Below, piece by piece: positions 31,501 through 45,200 of a stretch of DNA of 64,000 nt. The stretch spans positions 764,252 through 828,251 of the forward strand of contig PTEX01000205.1 in assembly GCA_003342815.1 (NCBI GenBank). The letters are read 5' to 3'. Under the pieces are notes generated by a model, which was not told the DNA's origin, ran no database searches, and was given only the letters and a program-made list of their open reading frames with translations. Source of the stretch: Eudromia elegans. Taxonomy: Eukaryota; Chordata; Aves; Tinamiformes; Tinamidae. Each line of letters starts with the position of its first letter. The stretch's first letter is position 1. The position numbers were made by a program, and so were the translations under genes.

Positions 31501-34500
31501 AACTGCATTTTGTGGGGCTGATTTGAGTCTTCTAACATACCCTAGAGAGGAAATGGTGAAACAGCTCGAGGTTATTTTGGTGTAGCCTGCCTTGCAATCC
31601 TAAGCACTGCAGAACCAAGAAATTCTGTGTGCAGTAACCATGGTTTTGTAGATGCAGAGGATGCACTTCTTTTTTCCTCTCTCTTTCTCCCATCTGATTC
31701 ATTTATTCCAGAAAGAGAAGTGTTTTCCTAAGGACTGCAAGCAACTTTTACACATTAAATCTACAAATTCCCCAAAGGCACTGCCCATTCGCTTAGTCAA
31801 GATGCTTTTCCTTGCACACCATGAGACTGTAACTGTTTCGGTGTCGCAGTTTTCCTTTTTTCAGTGGGTATGATTGGCACCCAGAGCCTGTTCAGGAAGA
31901 GGATTTCATTACAGCTGTTTAAGAGAGTTTAATGTTTCACAGGTTGTAAAAATATTTTTAAAATCTCTTTAAAAATAGTCATTATTACTTAACATTGGTG
32001 AATGTGTTTTAGCCACCACTAGTATCTTTGATAGCATAACTTAGAGCAGAGGTGTGAGAGACAGATACCATAGAGAAAGGGAGGTGGCAAAGGCCAGAAA
32101 TAAAATGCCATTTTCTATTCAGTCCTCCTTTTTAATGAAGGAAAGTTATGCCTTGTTTATAAGGATTATGTTGTTGCTTTTCAAACATGATTCAAACATA
32201 TATTCTAGAAGACGGAAAGCATAAAACATCTCTGTATCACTAGAAATTCTAGTTCAATTTGAAAAGAAAAAGTTCTATTTTTGTACCTTGAAGCCTTCAG
32301 GTGGCAAACCATGCGTGTGAGAAGAAATGTAAGAGTAGTTATCTGTCCTTGGACGTGTTTAGAGACGGTCTCTTACTCACACAGCTGGCCAGAGCAGCCA
32401 GGGTAGGTCTGGCTTAATTTGAACATATGTTTTGATGCATTTGAGTGTAGATCATTAAGAACATGAGTGTTGTTCTCTGGCTTTACCGCTGTGTGTCAGT
32501 AGCTGTGTGATAACTTTGAGCAAAGTGAAGTATCTGCCCCAGAAGTGGATATTTAACTCACACGCAGCAGCCCCATTCTCTCCTTTATTTTTTTTCTTTT
32601 TTTTTTTCCTTACAAATGTGGTTATGGTTAAAAATATTCTTATATGCTACAGAATTGTGGTGTGGGTTTATAGTGTTCAAAGTAAAGACTTGGCTTACAC
32701 TGTGCAATTAAAGAAAAATCATAGATTGTCTGTGAGGTTGTTTATATTTTTACATCTGTAAAATATTTACTGTTCCTTTGTGGATAATTTTGTTTTTAGA
32801 AAACAGGAAAGAGATTTGGCTTGGAGAACACTGAAAACTTTTCTTTCAAGTTATTGAAATGCCCGTGTTCTAAATACGTTGAAAAATGCACCTCTATCAT
32901 GCATATAATGGATTTTTATTTCTTTCCCTGCCTCTCATCTGGTTCTCTGTAAGCACTGGTTCACACTGAGGCACTGGTCAGGTAAGGAATTGTAATGTCG
33001 CCTTTGAAAACATATTATCAATCAGTTTTGCTTGTTGGGATTTCTACATTTCCGAAAATGATGCTGAAATATGAGCACGTGTCTTGTGACCGAACCTTTT
33101 CTTCCACTTGATGCATGATGTGTTTTTGTGTCCATGTCCTAACAGCTTACCTGCTACCAGAATGTCCTTCCGTACATAAAATTCTCCCGTATATTCTAGG
33201 TTTTATGTTCCTAGTTGCACAGGCGATATACCACTTTTAATTGCTTTTATTTCCTGCCTCTGTGTAACTGGATAGCGTGACTAGTGAGTGCCTTTTGTGC
33301 AAGAGGCACAGAAGAGTTGCATGGCACGGGTTTACTGGGATTTGGCTTTGCTAATATAACAAGTGTCTGCTACATCCTGCCTAATTAGGCCACAGTTTTA
33401 AGTTATCTGGGGTGACAATAGTATTGCTGGATTTCCTGGGTGAAACAACTGCAGTGTAGATCTACCTCTAAGTTGTATTTGTTACTGTATTTTTGGTTTT
33501 CTGGACTCTTGCACAGAATTTTCTTAGAAGTGAATAGTGCGGGGCATTAGCCATTCACCTTGCAGTGCAATTTCCAGTATTATACTTTTATATGAGAGAA
33601 TTTTTTGGTGGTTATTAAAATTAGCTAAAATATTTTATCCTCTGGGTGATTTATTTTCCTGTCCCATGTGACATGCTTGGCCCGGGTCAGGATGTTCTGC
33701 TTGCACCCTGTCCTGTTTATTAGTAGTAGTGTTGGTTATCCTGCCCCCACTTTGGTTTCCACACAGGGCGGCGTTTCTCTTCGCTGGTACGTGCTACTTT
33801 CACACACGGGCACCGTTTCACCCATGATCAGGAACAGATGGATCAGCCACACGTCCTGAGGGCTGATTTAATGTGACTGTTGCTGGGCTGATCGGAGCAG
33901 GCTAGCAGACACCTTCCTTTCTTTCTCTTTTATAAATGTCAACGTTTTAAATTGAACCTTGTCGCTTCTGCTGGTTGTTACACCAACCTTCGGGCTTCTC
34001 CCTTTTTCTCAGGTTTGTGTCTTGCAGGGTACCAGCGTAGGTAAGTCATAGGGATTTTGTCTAAATGGAAGCAGTGTTAATATAGTGTGCACGTGTGCCA
34101 AGAGTATCCATCTGTTCCCTTCCACAGAGAAGAGGAGGAGGATGCTTAGCTCAGACCTATGATGGTTTGAATTTAGTGAGTTCCGTGGATTTTCCTCTCT
34201 AAGATGAACTCTGCTTTGAGTGCCTCGCTCAGGGACCTATCAGCTGTAGCGTTATCCAGGAGTGCCAGTGGACAGAGGAGGTCCCCAGGCAGAGCTTCCA
34301 GCAGCGGCAGGGCCATCAGCCAGGTACCGTGTTGACGTAACCTCTTTTTTTCCTTCCCCGTCTTTCTGCAGACTCTGTCCCAAGTGCTAAACAGCATTAA
34401 CCAAGGCCAGACACATCTGCAGCTGCACGAGCAAGCTGCCTGGTGGCTCTTTATCACTGTCCCTGTGTGACCCAATGAGACCCGCATTACCTGTACAACC

Positions 34501-36050
34501 AACAGATCGCAACGGTGTAATTCTGCACAGCTTCTCCCAAAGGAAGTATTGAATCATTTATCACCGAACTTGGTCTTTATGACTGTTTATAATGCACTTC
34601 CTGATGACAGCAGGCAAATATGGGGCTCTGAGAAGTACCATGACTCTGCGAATATTTGGGGAAATATTCCCATGGTGAATGAGAGAGCCTTAAACGCTCA
34701 CTCAAGGGGAGTTTATAGCACTTCATTTGTTTTATCATGCCTTGGTCTTCAATATTCAGCATTTATAAATATCGAGCTTAAATAATGAGTTCTGTTAGGA
34801 CTAGTGGTGACCTTGACTGCAAACTGGGCATTTTCAGTGATGGGTAGATCAAGGAATTGGCAGTGTGTGTTCTGAAAAGGTTTACGAGAGCCTATCACAG
34901 CTGAAGCTATTTTGGAAAAACGTGAACTTTTTCTCAGTGAACCAGGTCATTAAGGCAATGTATTATTGGATGATTCTGCTTAGCATTCGGGCTGTGTGAG
35001 CACTAGTGCTCTGCCTATCTACTTTGTATAAAGATTATTTGAATCATTAAAGCAACCTTAAACTTAAGTCGATTAAGCTGCTTGCACAGATTCCTTGAAT
35101 CTGAAGACAAAATTGGACATGCCCCCTTGTCCCCCACGCCCCCTAGTTGTACGTCCTAGATCCATTTTACAATTAAATGCTTCATTTAATGTTTATGTCT
35201 TTGGTGCCATATTCACTACAGATATATGCACTTGGCCAAGGGATTTCCTCTCTCTCTTGGTAGATCTTGAGTTTTCTTTTAATAAGCGAAGGCTAAGTCT
35301 GCAAGTTTTAAACACATCGCCACACTTGAAAGGTAAATTAATCTCCTGGATCAAAGCGCATGATCACATTGATCTAAATGAGCTGCAGCAGGGAAGAATC
35401 TGGCCTACAGGATGCTTTCTGAAAACACCAGTCTTTTCACACAGCTGCTTTTAAGTAGAATTTAGATTTTTATCATGGTTGTTTACACAGTGGAAAATGT
35501 TTGCTGGTTCTCTCTGCTAACTTGTAACCGTGTTCATCTTTTTTCTTCTAAATTTCCAAACCGTGCACAGTAGCTCACATGTTGTGCATTTTGGTTTTTA
35601 TGCTTACCAGGAGCAAGTTTTAGCACTGCTAAAATGTGTAGGCTTTGGCTGATCATGCAGTCAGTTCCCTGGAAAGGCAGAGAGCATTAAAATTTTGAGA
35701 GCAGTTGTACAATCTACTGGGGTAAATACCTTTCTGTGCCTCTGTTTTCTCAATGTTGCGCTGCTGATGCAGTCAACAGATGCGTGGACTTATTGATCGT
35801 TTAATGCAATCATGGGAGTAATTCTTCAAATACTTTGCAAGTCATTAGCAGTGAAATACCCAGGTGATTCCATGTAAAGAACAAATATTGAGTCAAATCT
35901 TGTGAGGGGAAATAATTTAAAACCTACACTTAAGGACTTGGATCTGAAAAATTAGGCAAGTGGATGGACAGGCATACTTTTTCCTCTTGTCTATATCAGT
36001 TGCTTTAATGACAGATGTAATTTCTGTCAGCCCATTTACACTTTTACTAA
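28556..36050. other. intergenic, between the 3' ends of NCBP2 (+) and CPB1 (-)
   Basis: About 7.5 kb of AT-rich sequence with homopolymer T runs (for example 30500-30513 and 32586-32607). All open frames are short, with no family motif or consistent splice chain. One isolated exon-like segment at 34372-34470 is listed under findings. I recognise no repeat family here and no RNA gene. Confidence 0.5.
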
Positions 36051-36071
36051 GCAATTTTATTGGGTCTTATT

Positions 36072-36077
36072 TTTATT
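36072..36077 (-). terminator. CPB1 poly(A) signal
   Basis: The minus strand reads AATAAA here, about 135 bp after the CPB1 stop; a second copy is at 36056-36061. Either would give a short 3' UTR, in line with other pancreatic protease genes. Confidence 0.6.
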
Positions 36078-36212
36078 TTATGATGGACTAAGGATATGTA
36101 GTATCCTACAAGTAAATTTACCAAATAAAGCAGAAATAAAAACCCACTGTTAGGATGGAATAAAGAGGATGCATCTTTGAAAAAGCTTTAATGGTTTCTA
36201 TAGAACTCCATT

Positions 36213-39200
36213 CTAGTACAAGTGCTCAAGGACGTAATTGGCCAGATATTTAACGGCCAGTACAGTTTCCTCACAGGTTGCCTTTATCTGAGATTCGGGG
36301 AGAAGAAAACCGTATCTTCCAGTGTCTCGGAGCTCAAAAGTGAACGCGTACTTGATGCCTTGGTCATAAGCCCAGTCGTCAGAGCCCCCTGCAGCAGGAT
36401 CTATAAAGAACCCAAATAAAGCTTAGCTGGAAAAACGTGAACTGTCGCGTAAATGTGATGGCTCCAAGAGCCAAGTCACACAGTGAGAAACACAGAAAGG
36501 ACAGATAAACAGAAATATTTCAGGAGCTATTGATTTCTTCTACTCATGGAAAGCTTCTATGATTTAGGCCACTTGCAAGCTCTGTTCCAGCTAATGATAA
36601 ATGCAAGCAACTGGTGTAGAGAAACCACGGGAGAAAAGTCTTGTGGCAGGGACGCAAAGGGAGAATGGTCTGTTTGCATGGAACTGTTCAGAGAGCGCTG
36701 GTTACAGAAGCAGATACTGTCTCCCTGGCTTCTGCTACTCCATTCTTTCCTTCAGGGAGAAGGGTCCTCTCCCCTTGCAGAAATTTAATACAATGAAAGC
36801 AGTCTCCCTTGATAAGCAAAGTGTCTCCAGGATTGCTAAGCATCACTAAAACATTTTGAGAGGAAAAAGCTCTTTAAATCTGATTAAAAAATAATAAAAA
36901 AGAAATACATAAAGTGGTTTTTAAGATTCTTAAAAAGAAATGAATGGGGAAAGAAATTTGTTTTTATGTTTAAGGAAATTAAGAAATCCTAAATATAGGA
37001 GATATAAAAGCTCTAGAAAACTAGATTTGGCAATCTCAACTCAGCTGCTTTGATAGCAAAAGCCCTAATTTGGCAGCCAACTTCCAAGAACAGCACAAGA
37101 ATTAACTGTGATCAGTACATGGCTCAGACCATTATGCAAAACAAAAGATATAATTAGCTGTGTGGAGGCTAGGCCTTAGACTTCACAGTGGGTTTTTGTT
37201 TTGACTTGAAGACACTGGCAATGTAAAAAATGCAGGTTGAACAAGCTCACGACTTTCACGTTTTAATCTAAACTATGTATGTTTTAAGAATTCAGTCTAT
37301 GCACATCACTTTACCTTATAGGAATCACTCATCTCTATGATCTCTAAGGCATACGTGGCATCCTACATTTTGGAACAGAGATTGCTTATATATCTCTGGG
37401 AATGCTTAGGAAAAAAGAAGCCATCTGCTTAGCAAGAGTAACAGTAACCCCTGGAAAACTGCATTTAATAGCCCTAGTAGTAATTAATAGAACTTATTAG
37501 TATATTTAGGGCAGTACTTACAGATTGTTTCAGCTCCTGGGCCGTACGTGTATTTGGTGTTATACAAGCTAGCCAGCTGTTTGGATGCAGTACCAGCAAT
37601 GGAATTCTGTAGGGAAAGAGAAATGACCGATGCAGCTTTGCAGAAGCTTTCAGAGTGCGCTTAAGCAAATGCACTGATTTGAACAGCCATATTTGAGAAG
37701 TTTTCTTTTCTAAGCTGTTGTCTGCCTCTCGGAAGGACCTGGATGTCAGTAGCTAGCAGAGCACGGCTTGTTCTGTTGCTGTGAGAACAGTGCGTCAGAA
37801 AAGAGCTTGCTCTGCAAGTCGCATGGCGAGGTGCAGCCTGCAGAGCTAAGGGGGCAGGAAAACGGGAGCTTCCACATCCAGAAGAGACTGGTGCAAAATT
37901 AAGACTAAACAGGAAACCTGTGAAACTGGTGATAACTCAGTACATTGAGCTGTGAACTCGCAACAGGCCGCCTTTGCCTCCTGTGTGTGCAGCTATAAAT
38001 TCAGAGCAGAGCCAGTTTAGTCAGTGAAGTTGAACATTGATACCAGTGGAAACAGATTAAGGTCTTATAAGTATAAATAAGCAGAAAAGCATAAATTACC
38101 TTGAAACCATATGTAGTCTCATTAATTTCAATTCATTTCCTGTGCACAGAGGGACTCTTCCAACTCCCACTGATTTCACTGAGGGTTGGATCAGGCCCAT
38201 CGTTAGCACTGTGGAGTTTTGTATGCTCGCATTAGGGATAATTACAGACTTTTCTTTGGAACATGTGGCTTTTCCAGTTCTTCATAATATAGCGTGTTGG
38301 TAATAAAACATAAAAACTATTGCTAACAGATGATAAATATGAATGATTTTTGAAAACAGATGTTTGGTATAGGAATAAGGAATGGATTGTCCTATCTCTT
38401 TATAGCTTACAGCTGTACAGTTTGCTGTTCTAGGAATTTCCTCAAGCCTTTTCTTTCACTGTAGGTACGTGCTGGATTACTTCCCCAGGGTTGAGATATT
38501 GTAAAATACTCGCTATTTCTCCTTAGGTTTTGAGTATTTGTGTGAATTGCTCAAGAAGGCTTTGGGCAATGTGTTTAGCAAGATCCTAGTTTAGTGAGAA
38601 GGCTTTCCCAGATTTTACAAAACACAAACTGGAAGCCTAGTTTATCACAGGATTGCACATGTTTCCCCATTCCCAAATAATTGAGACCCACAGGATTCCT
38701 ATCGGATTTGGAACAGCCCAGCATTCTAGGAGCTACTTCAAGGAAGGTGCAAATTCTTTTGCATATAAAGAACACTCTAGCAAGGCAGGCCACAGGGTTT
38801 GAAGCTCGTCCTTGTGTCTCTAAAACTGGCTGGACCTGGATGCTGGGTTTGTTTCTGTCCTCTCCGTGTCCGAACACCCGTGACAGCTGTAGGAAGAAGG
38901 CTGCTGCTTTGCACCTCACAGTCCTGGATTCATGGCAGTGGGGATAGCTGAGCTCTCTCCCCTCCTTTAAAAAAACCTTTAACGAGGGGGTTCTTCTTAA
39001 ATCCATAATAGCTTTCAACACATGTTGGGAGAATTGCACACGTGGGAGACTAGTATCTGTTAGTGGTACCATGTTTTTTTTTCTATCTGTTTATACATGC
39101 ACTTGAACTAGTCACTGAGATTAAGAGTAAAATTTCCTCTCAATGGTAAATCCCTTTTTAAATATGCAAACTGATTCTTCCTCTTTTCAAATATAGGCAA

Positions 39201-42200
39201 AATGGAAATGAAACTTGGAAAAACACTGTCATAGTACGCTGGGACTTGATGATTAGTATTTGTTCTCTGCTTAGGAAATTGTATCTTGGAACAGTGGAGT
39301 TGCTTTTAGGGAAAAATGTGGTATACCAAAGGACAGCTTTAAATCATTTATTACTTTCTCTGCCAAATTTAGAAGAATGGATACCGGAAAGTGTATGTCA
39401 GGAAACCTTTTTACCTGAGGGATTTTTTATTTTTGGCTAGGAATTTGTAAAGAGAGAGATTTGTAGAGAGAAGAGTTGAAATTTCCAGCTGTTAAGAGCC
39501 TGGAATCCACATAAACAGCTTCCTCAAGCTCTCCAGGTTGGAGATGTGAGGTGGTGTTGTAAATGACCCCTTCCAAAGAGTGAAAACGTGACTGTGTGTC
39601 TGTGACTTCATTATGAAATGAGCTTGAGTTGTGATATCCAATCTCTTCCTTTATTATGTGACTCTATCCCAAATACTTTCTGAATATGTTTATAGTTCAA
39701 ATGTTATGAGCCAAAGCCAAATTAGCTTTCTAGGAACTGAAGTCACCCTTTCCTCACGATATAAAACAAATGAAATAATAAAAAGGGAGTAAATACTTCC
39801 GAGTCTCAATGCAAAGTGTATAAAAACTAAAGTAGTGCAAAGTCATCCTTAAGAAGGAAATTACATGGAGGCTTTTATAGAGGTATCTAAGTAATATCCA
39901 TAATTTTTCAAAAAGTGATGTTTACTCTGAGACACACTTTGGCCTCTCATGCCTGAATATTATTTGGAGTACAGCTGCAAGGAGAGTCACGTCTATCTTC
40001 TTGACCTGTGAAAATATTTTTGCTCTTGACTGATTTTTCAAAATCCCTGTGTGTAACTGGCTTAGCTAGCTCTATCTTTCGGGGCTTTTTTGAGTGTCAA
40101 GAAATCCTTCTGTGGGGAAAATTCTGCAGAGACTTACCCTAGCAGAGAGCCAACTGGCGTCCTAAAGCCCTAGAAGCAACTCCAGATTACTGCCTTTAAC
40201 TGGGAGCAGAAAGGGCTTTCCAGCTTGCAGCTGAGCTCGCAGAGCTGGTCCTTTCCACAGAAGGTGGTATTCCCTGGGCTGATGGTTTGTGATTACACAG
40301 CAGTTCCTAAAATTTTGCTTAATCTTTTGTACTTAGTGCACTGGCCAGTGAGACAGTATAGTCACGTTCTCCAATGCCACTATTTTACATAATTTTCACC
40401 CTTTAAACCTGTCTTTTCAGTTATAAACTTCCAATAGAACAGGCCAGTAGTATGTATATATTTTTCACACTGCATCTGGAGGTTTGAGCAAAATAAGACA
40501 ATTTATCCAGCTAAGCATTTCCTGACTGTTAATAGATATTTTTTGGGGGGAGCAGCTCCCTCATCTTTGAATTTGCCTTAGAAAATTTTATTGGTTTAGA
40601 AGCACCTTTAGAAGGATCTTGATTATATATCTGCTGCATGCAGGCAATTCTCTTTGCCATCACACTCTGGCAGGCCCATCGAGGACTTGGCTACTCATGG
40701 GCTGGAATTACCGTGCTCTTGATCTCTCCCTCTTGGATTGCAGCTGCATTGCCTAAAGCTGAAGACTGCGCTTGTCTTGCTTTACCTTCAGCAAAGCAAG
40801 ATTTCTGAGGCTTCTTGTGTTGCAAAAGGATGGACCTCCAAGGAGTCTGTGACTGAGGGTTAATATAGTTCCCTGTTGTTACTCACGTCTCCCAGGAGTC
40901 TAAAGAAACTGGCCAACAGGATGGCTGCTTCTGGAGTGCAATCCTGCCTTCTTGCAAGCCTGCTTCTAAACACTGTCTTTCTGTCGGCTTCAGTGTGCTG
41001 TGGTTATTGCTGATATCAATGTTTACTTTATCAATATTTACTTGTATCAAGTAATGCAATCTAGAATGAGCTGGAAAGAGTGCACACACACAACCCTAAC
41101 TCTTCATTTGCTTTTCTGCGTCTCTTGAATGATAGAATTTTTGCTCTTCAGAAGTTCCTTACTGTAGGTATTCACATGTCTCGTAAGGCATTCGAGAATA
41201 AAATCAAGAACGAAAGGATTTTGCTCCTAGGCATTGGGTTAAATAATCAGACTAATAGTTGTGCAATATGTTTGAAATTCACTTTTCCTGCAAGCTGCAC
41301 AGACTCTGGGCATGTTTCTGATTTATCCCATGTTCTATTTTAAAGGCTCAAGAGGAAATGAAATTAAATGATAGATCAACCCAGTACAGAAGGTGAGTTT
41401 CAGTGATGTTAAACCATAACCAATGTGGACAGTATGCTTAAGAAGTGCAGACTGAAATCTTGTGTCCAGAAAATTATCTTGGGTTGCAAGTTAATAATAT
41501 TTTGTAACTTGTCCAACAGTAACAATGCAAGTATATAGTTAACAATGAGAAGGACTAGCTGGAGAGGTGTATTTGGCACTGAGTTTGTTGTTTAACTGAG
41601 AGACATAATTGAACCTGGAAAGAAGGGAAGAGCATGATGCGCTTTCCTCTATCCAGTCGCAGCTGAGAGCCAATTCCAATACAAACAAGAACTGAGAAAA
41701 AGAGATATGTTTTGGCAGTAAATTAGGAAAGCATAGAGTGACCTAATAAGAAACTAAAGCCAAAACATGAAATAATTAGAAATGTGGCTGAACTGTTTAC
41801 CAAAAATGTTATTAGGTACAGACGACTTTATTCTAAGAGGAAGAAAATGCAAATAGTAAAGAATTTTTGCTGGGTGTAGAGAGATGCTGGTCTTGGTAAA
41901 AATGTTTAATTGTGAAGCATTAATGCTTCTCTCCTCTTTAGGAGGTGGATTCAAGTATGTATTCTTGTGCAGAGAAACACTCAAGGGTATAGTAAAAAAC
42001 CATGAGTGAGAGGATTGAGAGGCAGGCAAAATGTACTTTTTTTTTGTGGTGAATCACTTATTTCTTTCAGGGAGTCATCATGGGTATATTGTGTAACTTC
42101 TGAGAAATTTGTGACCTAGATTTTTCTCTCTTGGGTGTTTAGTGTTTATTGTTGTTCAAGTGTTGTTTGGATAACAGCAAAAGTTTGCGTGCAACTTCCC

Positions 42201-45200
42201 AGGAGAGCAAAAGAAATTCCCTGCACACATGCAGAAAAAAAAAAGGGAGTGAGGAGGAGGGGGCTGGCCTCTTCTCAGTGGTGGCCAGTGATAGAACTAG
42301 GGGAAATGGCCAAAAATTGAGGCACCAAAAGTTCCACAGGAACTTGAGGAAGAATTTCTTAACGGTGAGGGTGACAGAGCACTGGAACAGGCTGCCCAGA
42401 GAGGTGGTGGAGTCTCCTTCTCTGGAGATCTTCAAAACCCGCCTGGACATCACCCTGTGCCACATGCTCTAGGGGACCCTGCGTGTGCAGGGGGGTTGGA
42501 CTAGATGACCTCTACAGGTCCCTTCCAACCCTAGCCATTCTATGATTCTATGATTCTAAAAGCTGTGTGGAAATCCTTGTGAAGATCCCACAGCTCATCT
42601 TGCATGTTAGGAGAGGGGACATGCATGACTTTTACCCTCTTTTTTTTAACTCTCTCTTTAAATTCTTTTTAATTTTTAACTCTCTCTTAGAGAGAGGCAC
42701 TAGTGCAGAGAGAGGGGTAGTTCTAATCCTCCCCAGGTAATTCACTCAAAGTGAATTAGAGCAATTTTGAGGTTGTTCTGCTCTGCTATAGTAGTGCAAT
42801 GGAGAGTATAGGATCTCTGAGATTCCTCAAATATCCTCTTCTACCTGGCAAACCTGGAGTAATTTTATGCCTTTTGGTGTTTTTTTTTCTTTTTTTTTTT
42901 TCTTTCTGAGGCTATTGGCAGAAAGAGTCTTTTTTTTTTTTTGGCCCCAAGGACATGCAGTTCACTGGCTTTGTAAGCAAGAAACATGCAAGCCTTCTCT
43001 GCTTTTTTTTCCCTCCTGTTGATAAATTAAATGATTTCAATCTCAAATTACTCAATTTTTGTGCCCTTCTGTGTCTCAGACACTGGAATGCATCATTAGC
43101 TCTCTGGTATTACGTTACCTTTAATTAAATACAGTCGAACAATATGTTGTTAATGATAAGCAAACATGTGAAGTTTTGTTTAACCACATGTCCAATTGCT
43201 CACTGAGATAAGAAATCACAACTATATTTCCTTTAATTTATTAGATCTGTCAAAGTAAAAATAACCTCTAAGATAAGATAGTGGCCCTATAAATTTTGCT
43301 TCTTAATTTACAAACAGATTTAAAATGCTTTTATTTGCCAAAACAATTTATTTCATGATTGAGATTCGGACTTACCAGCATTTCTTTTAATTCATGTTTT
43401 AACATTCTGTCTAGATTCAGAAGCACAATCATTGGCATACAGGAAAATGCTTCTTTTCCAGCTGTCTCATTTTAAGTACAACTGCTGATTGAAAATCTCA
43501 GATTTGTGTAGTCACAGCTTAAATGAATGTTTCAGTTATTTGAAGTAACCTAAAAAGCTGCACTTGAACTTGACCCTGAGCCTAGTGAAGTCAGTCTTTC
43601 TATTTAATTCACTGGGGCTTAGAGTCCTCTTAGCTAAATTATCAGACAATGTTGATGTGATAATACTGTGATCTTGCTCTCCAGAAGAAGAATCTTTGGC
43701 AAAAACTCTCCCCTTGTCAAAATCAGGTGCTGCAAAAATTGAGTATCTCTGAGATCCTGCTGTCTTTTTGTTGGGATCACCAAAAGAGGGAATGTTCGGA
43801 GGGAATATTTTCCTTCAATTAGGACATTACTATCCTCATCAGGTTGCCTTTCACTGGTGGTGAGATCAGTGATTGCTTTGCAGTAGAAAATAATGGAACT
43901 CTCTCTGGGACCATTGTACCCAGTGTAAAATATGGGGTAAAGTGACAATGGAAAGATTAGTTTACATAAAGTAAAATCAAATGATTGAGGAGACTTGTAT
44001 AGCTGGTATTCTTGACCTACTTTTTTTTTTCTTTAAGACTGAGGGGCAATGGGAGACTTGTGTTCTATGCCACGAAAAGAGAGCTTGGTAAAAATTATTG
44101 AATTGAATGATTCTTTGTTTTATTATTTTTTTGAGTACAAAATTGCTAATGGATAATTTTAGTTTAATCAAAATTCAAAAACCTATAACAGCATATTTAC
44201 TGTATTATTGTCTTTTAATACTGTCACTATATGTTTATATATACAAAAACGTTCAATATCAACTTTCTCCCATTTAATGCTGCTGTACTTTTAGTTATGT
44301 TTCATCACACTTGTTCTTGATTCAGAAAACTGGGCAGAAGGTGATGCAGGTATCTAACACATGGGGATTTTGTGATTCTGACAATGAAGCTGCTCGATAG
44401 TTGCTTTAGATTGAACTGCAGTGTGTGAAATGTGAAACTTTTGTAAAAACTAAGAGAGGAAATTACTACAGTTCCCTGGAATAATTAGTTAAAAAATTCT
44501 GGAAAATGAAAATTAGGAAAACAAGATTTTCAGCTCAGTTTCATTCTCTCTTTCAAGTTGCAGAAAAATGTAGCAAGAGACTTCATTGTTGGCCCCAATT
44601 TGCATTTGTGCTTCAGAATTATGACATTTATTGGGGAGCTCTCATAAATCTGCCAAAGCCTCCACAGCAAACTGAGTGCTGTTGTCTGGTTTGGCAGCAT
44701 CCAGGAAAGAGAGAGAACTAAGATTTGTTTTGTTTTGCTCTGTTGTTTTCCTTGCCAACAGCTTCTAATTGCTAATATGCCAGAGAGCTGAAGTCATTTT
44801 ATTACTTATGATTGATTTTTGGCCTTATAAATTGTTTACAACTTTTACACACATTCAATAATACTTAACCTCTGTTTTAAAGGATTTAAAAGAAAAAGTC
44901 AAATACCAAACTGCCTTTCTTTCTTAATGGCTTTAAGGTATGGCATTCAGCTTCAATGGATAGGAAAGTTGTTTTTACTTAAGTCAACAAATTCATGCTC
45001 TTCTCTTGCAAATAGAAGATGTATTTAAGGGCAAACCTACTTGGAAAGCCCTCAGAACCGAAGCTTTTCCCATCTGTTGTGTGTGCCTAGCTGGTTTCAT
45101 CTACTTTTGACAAAAACTGCCTCAAACAGCATCGAACAGTTCTATAGGAGTTGCACCTTTGTACTAAGAACTAAGGTGAAATAGGAACTGTTAGGCAGAT

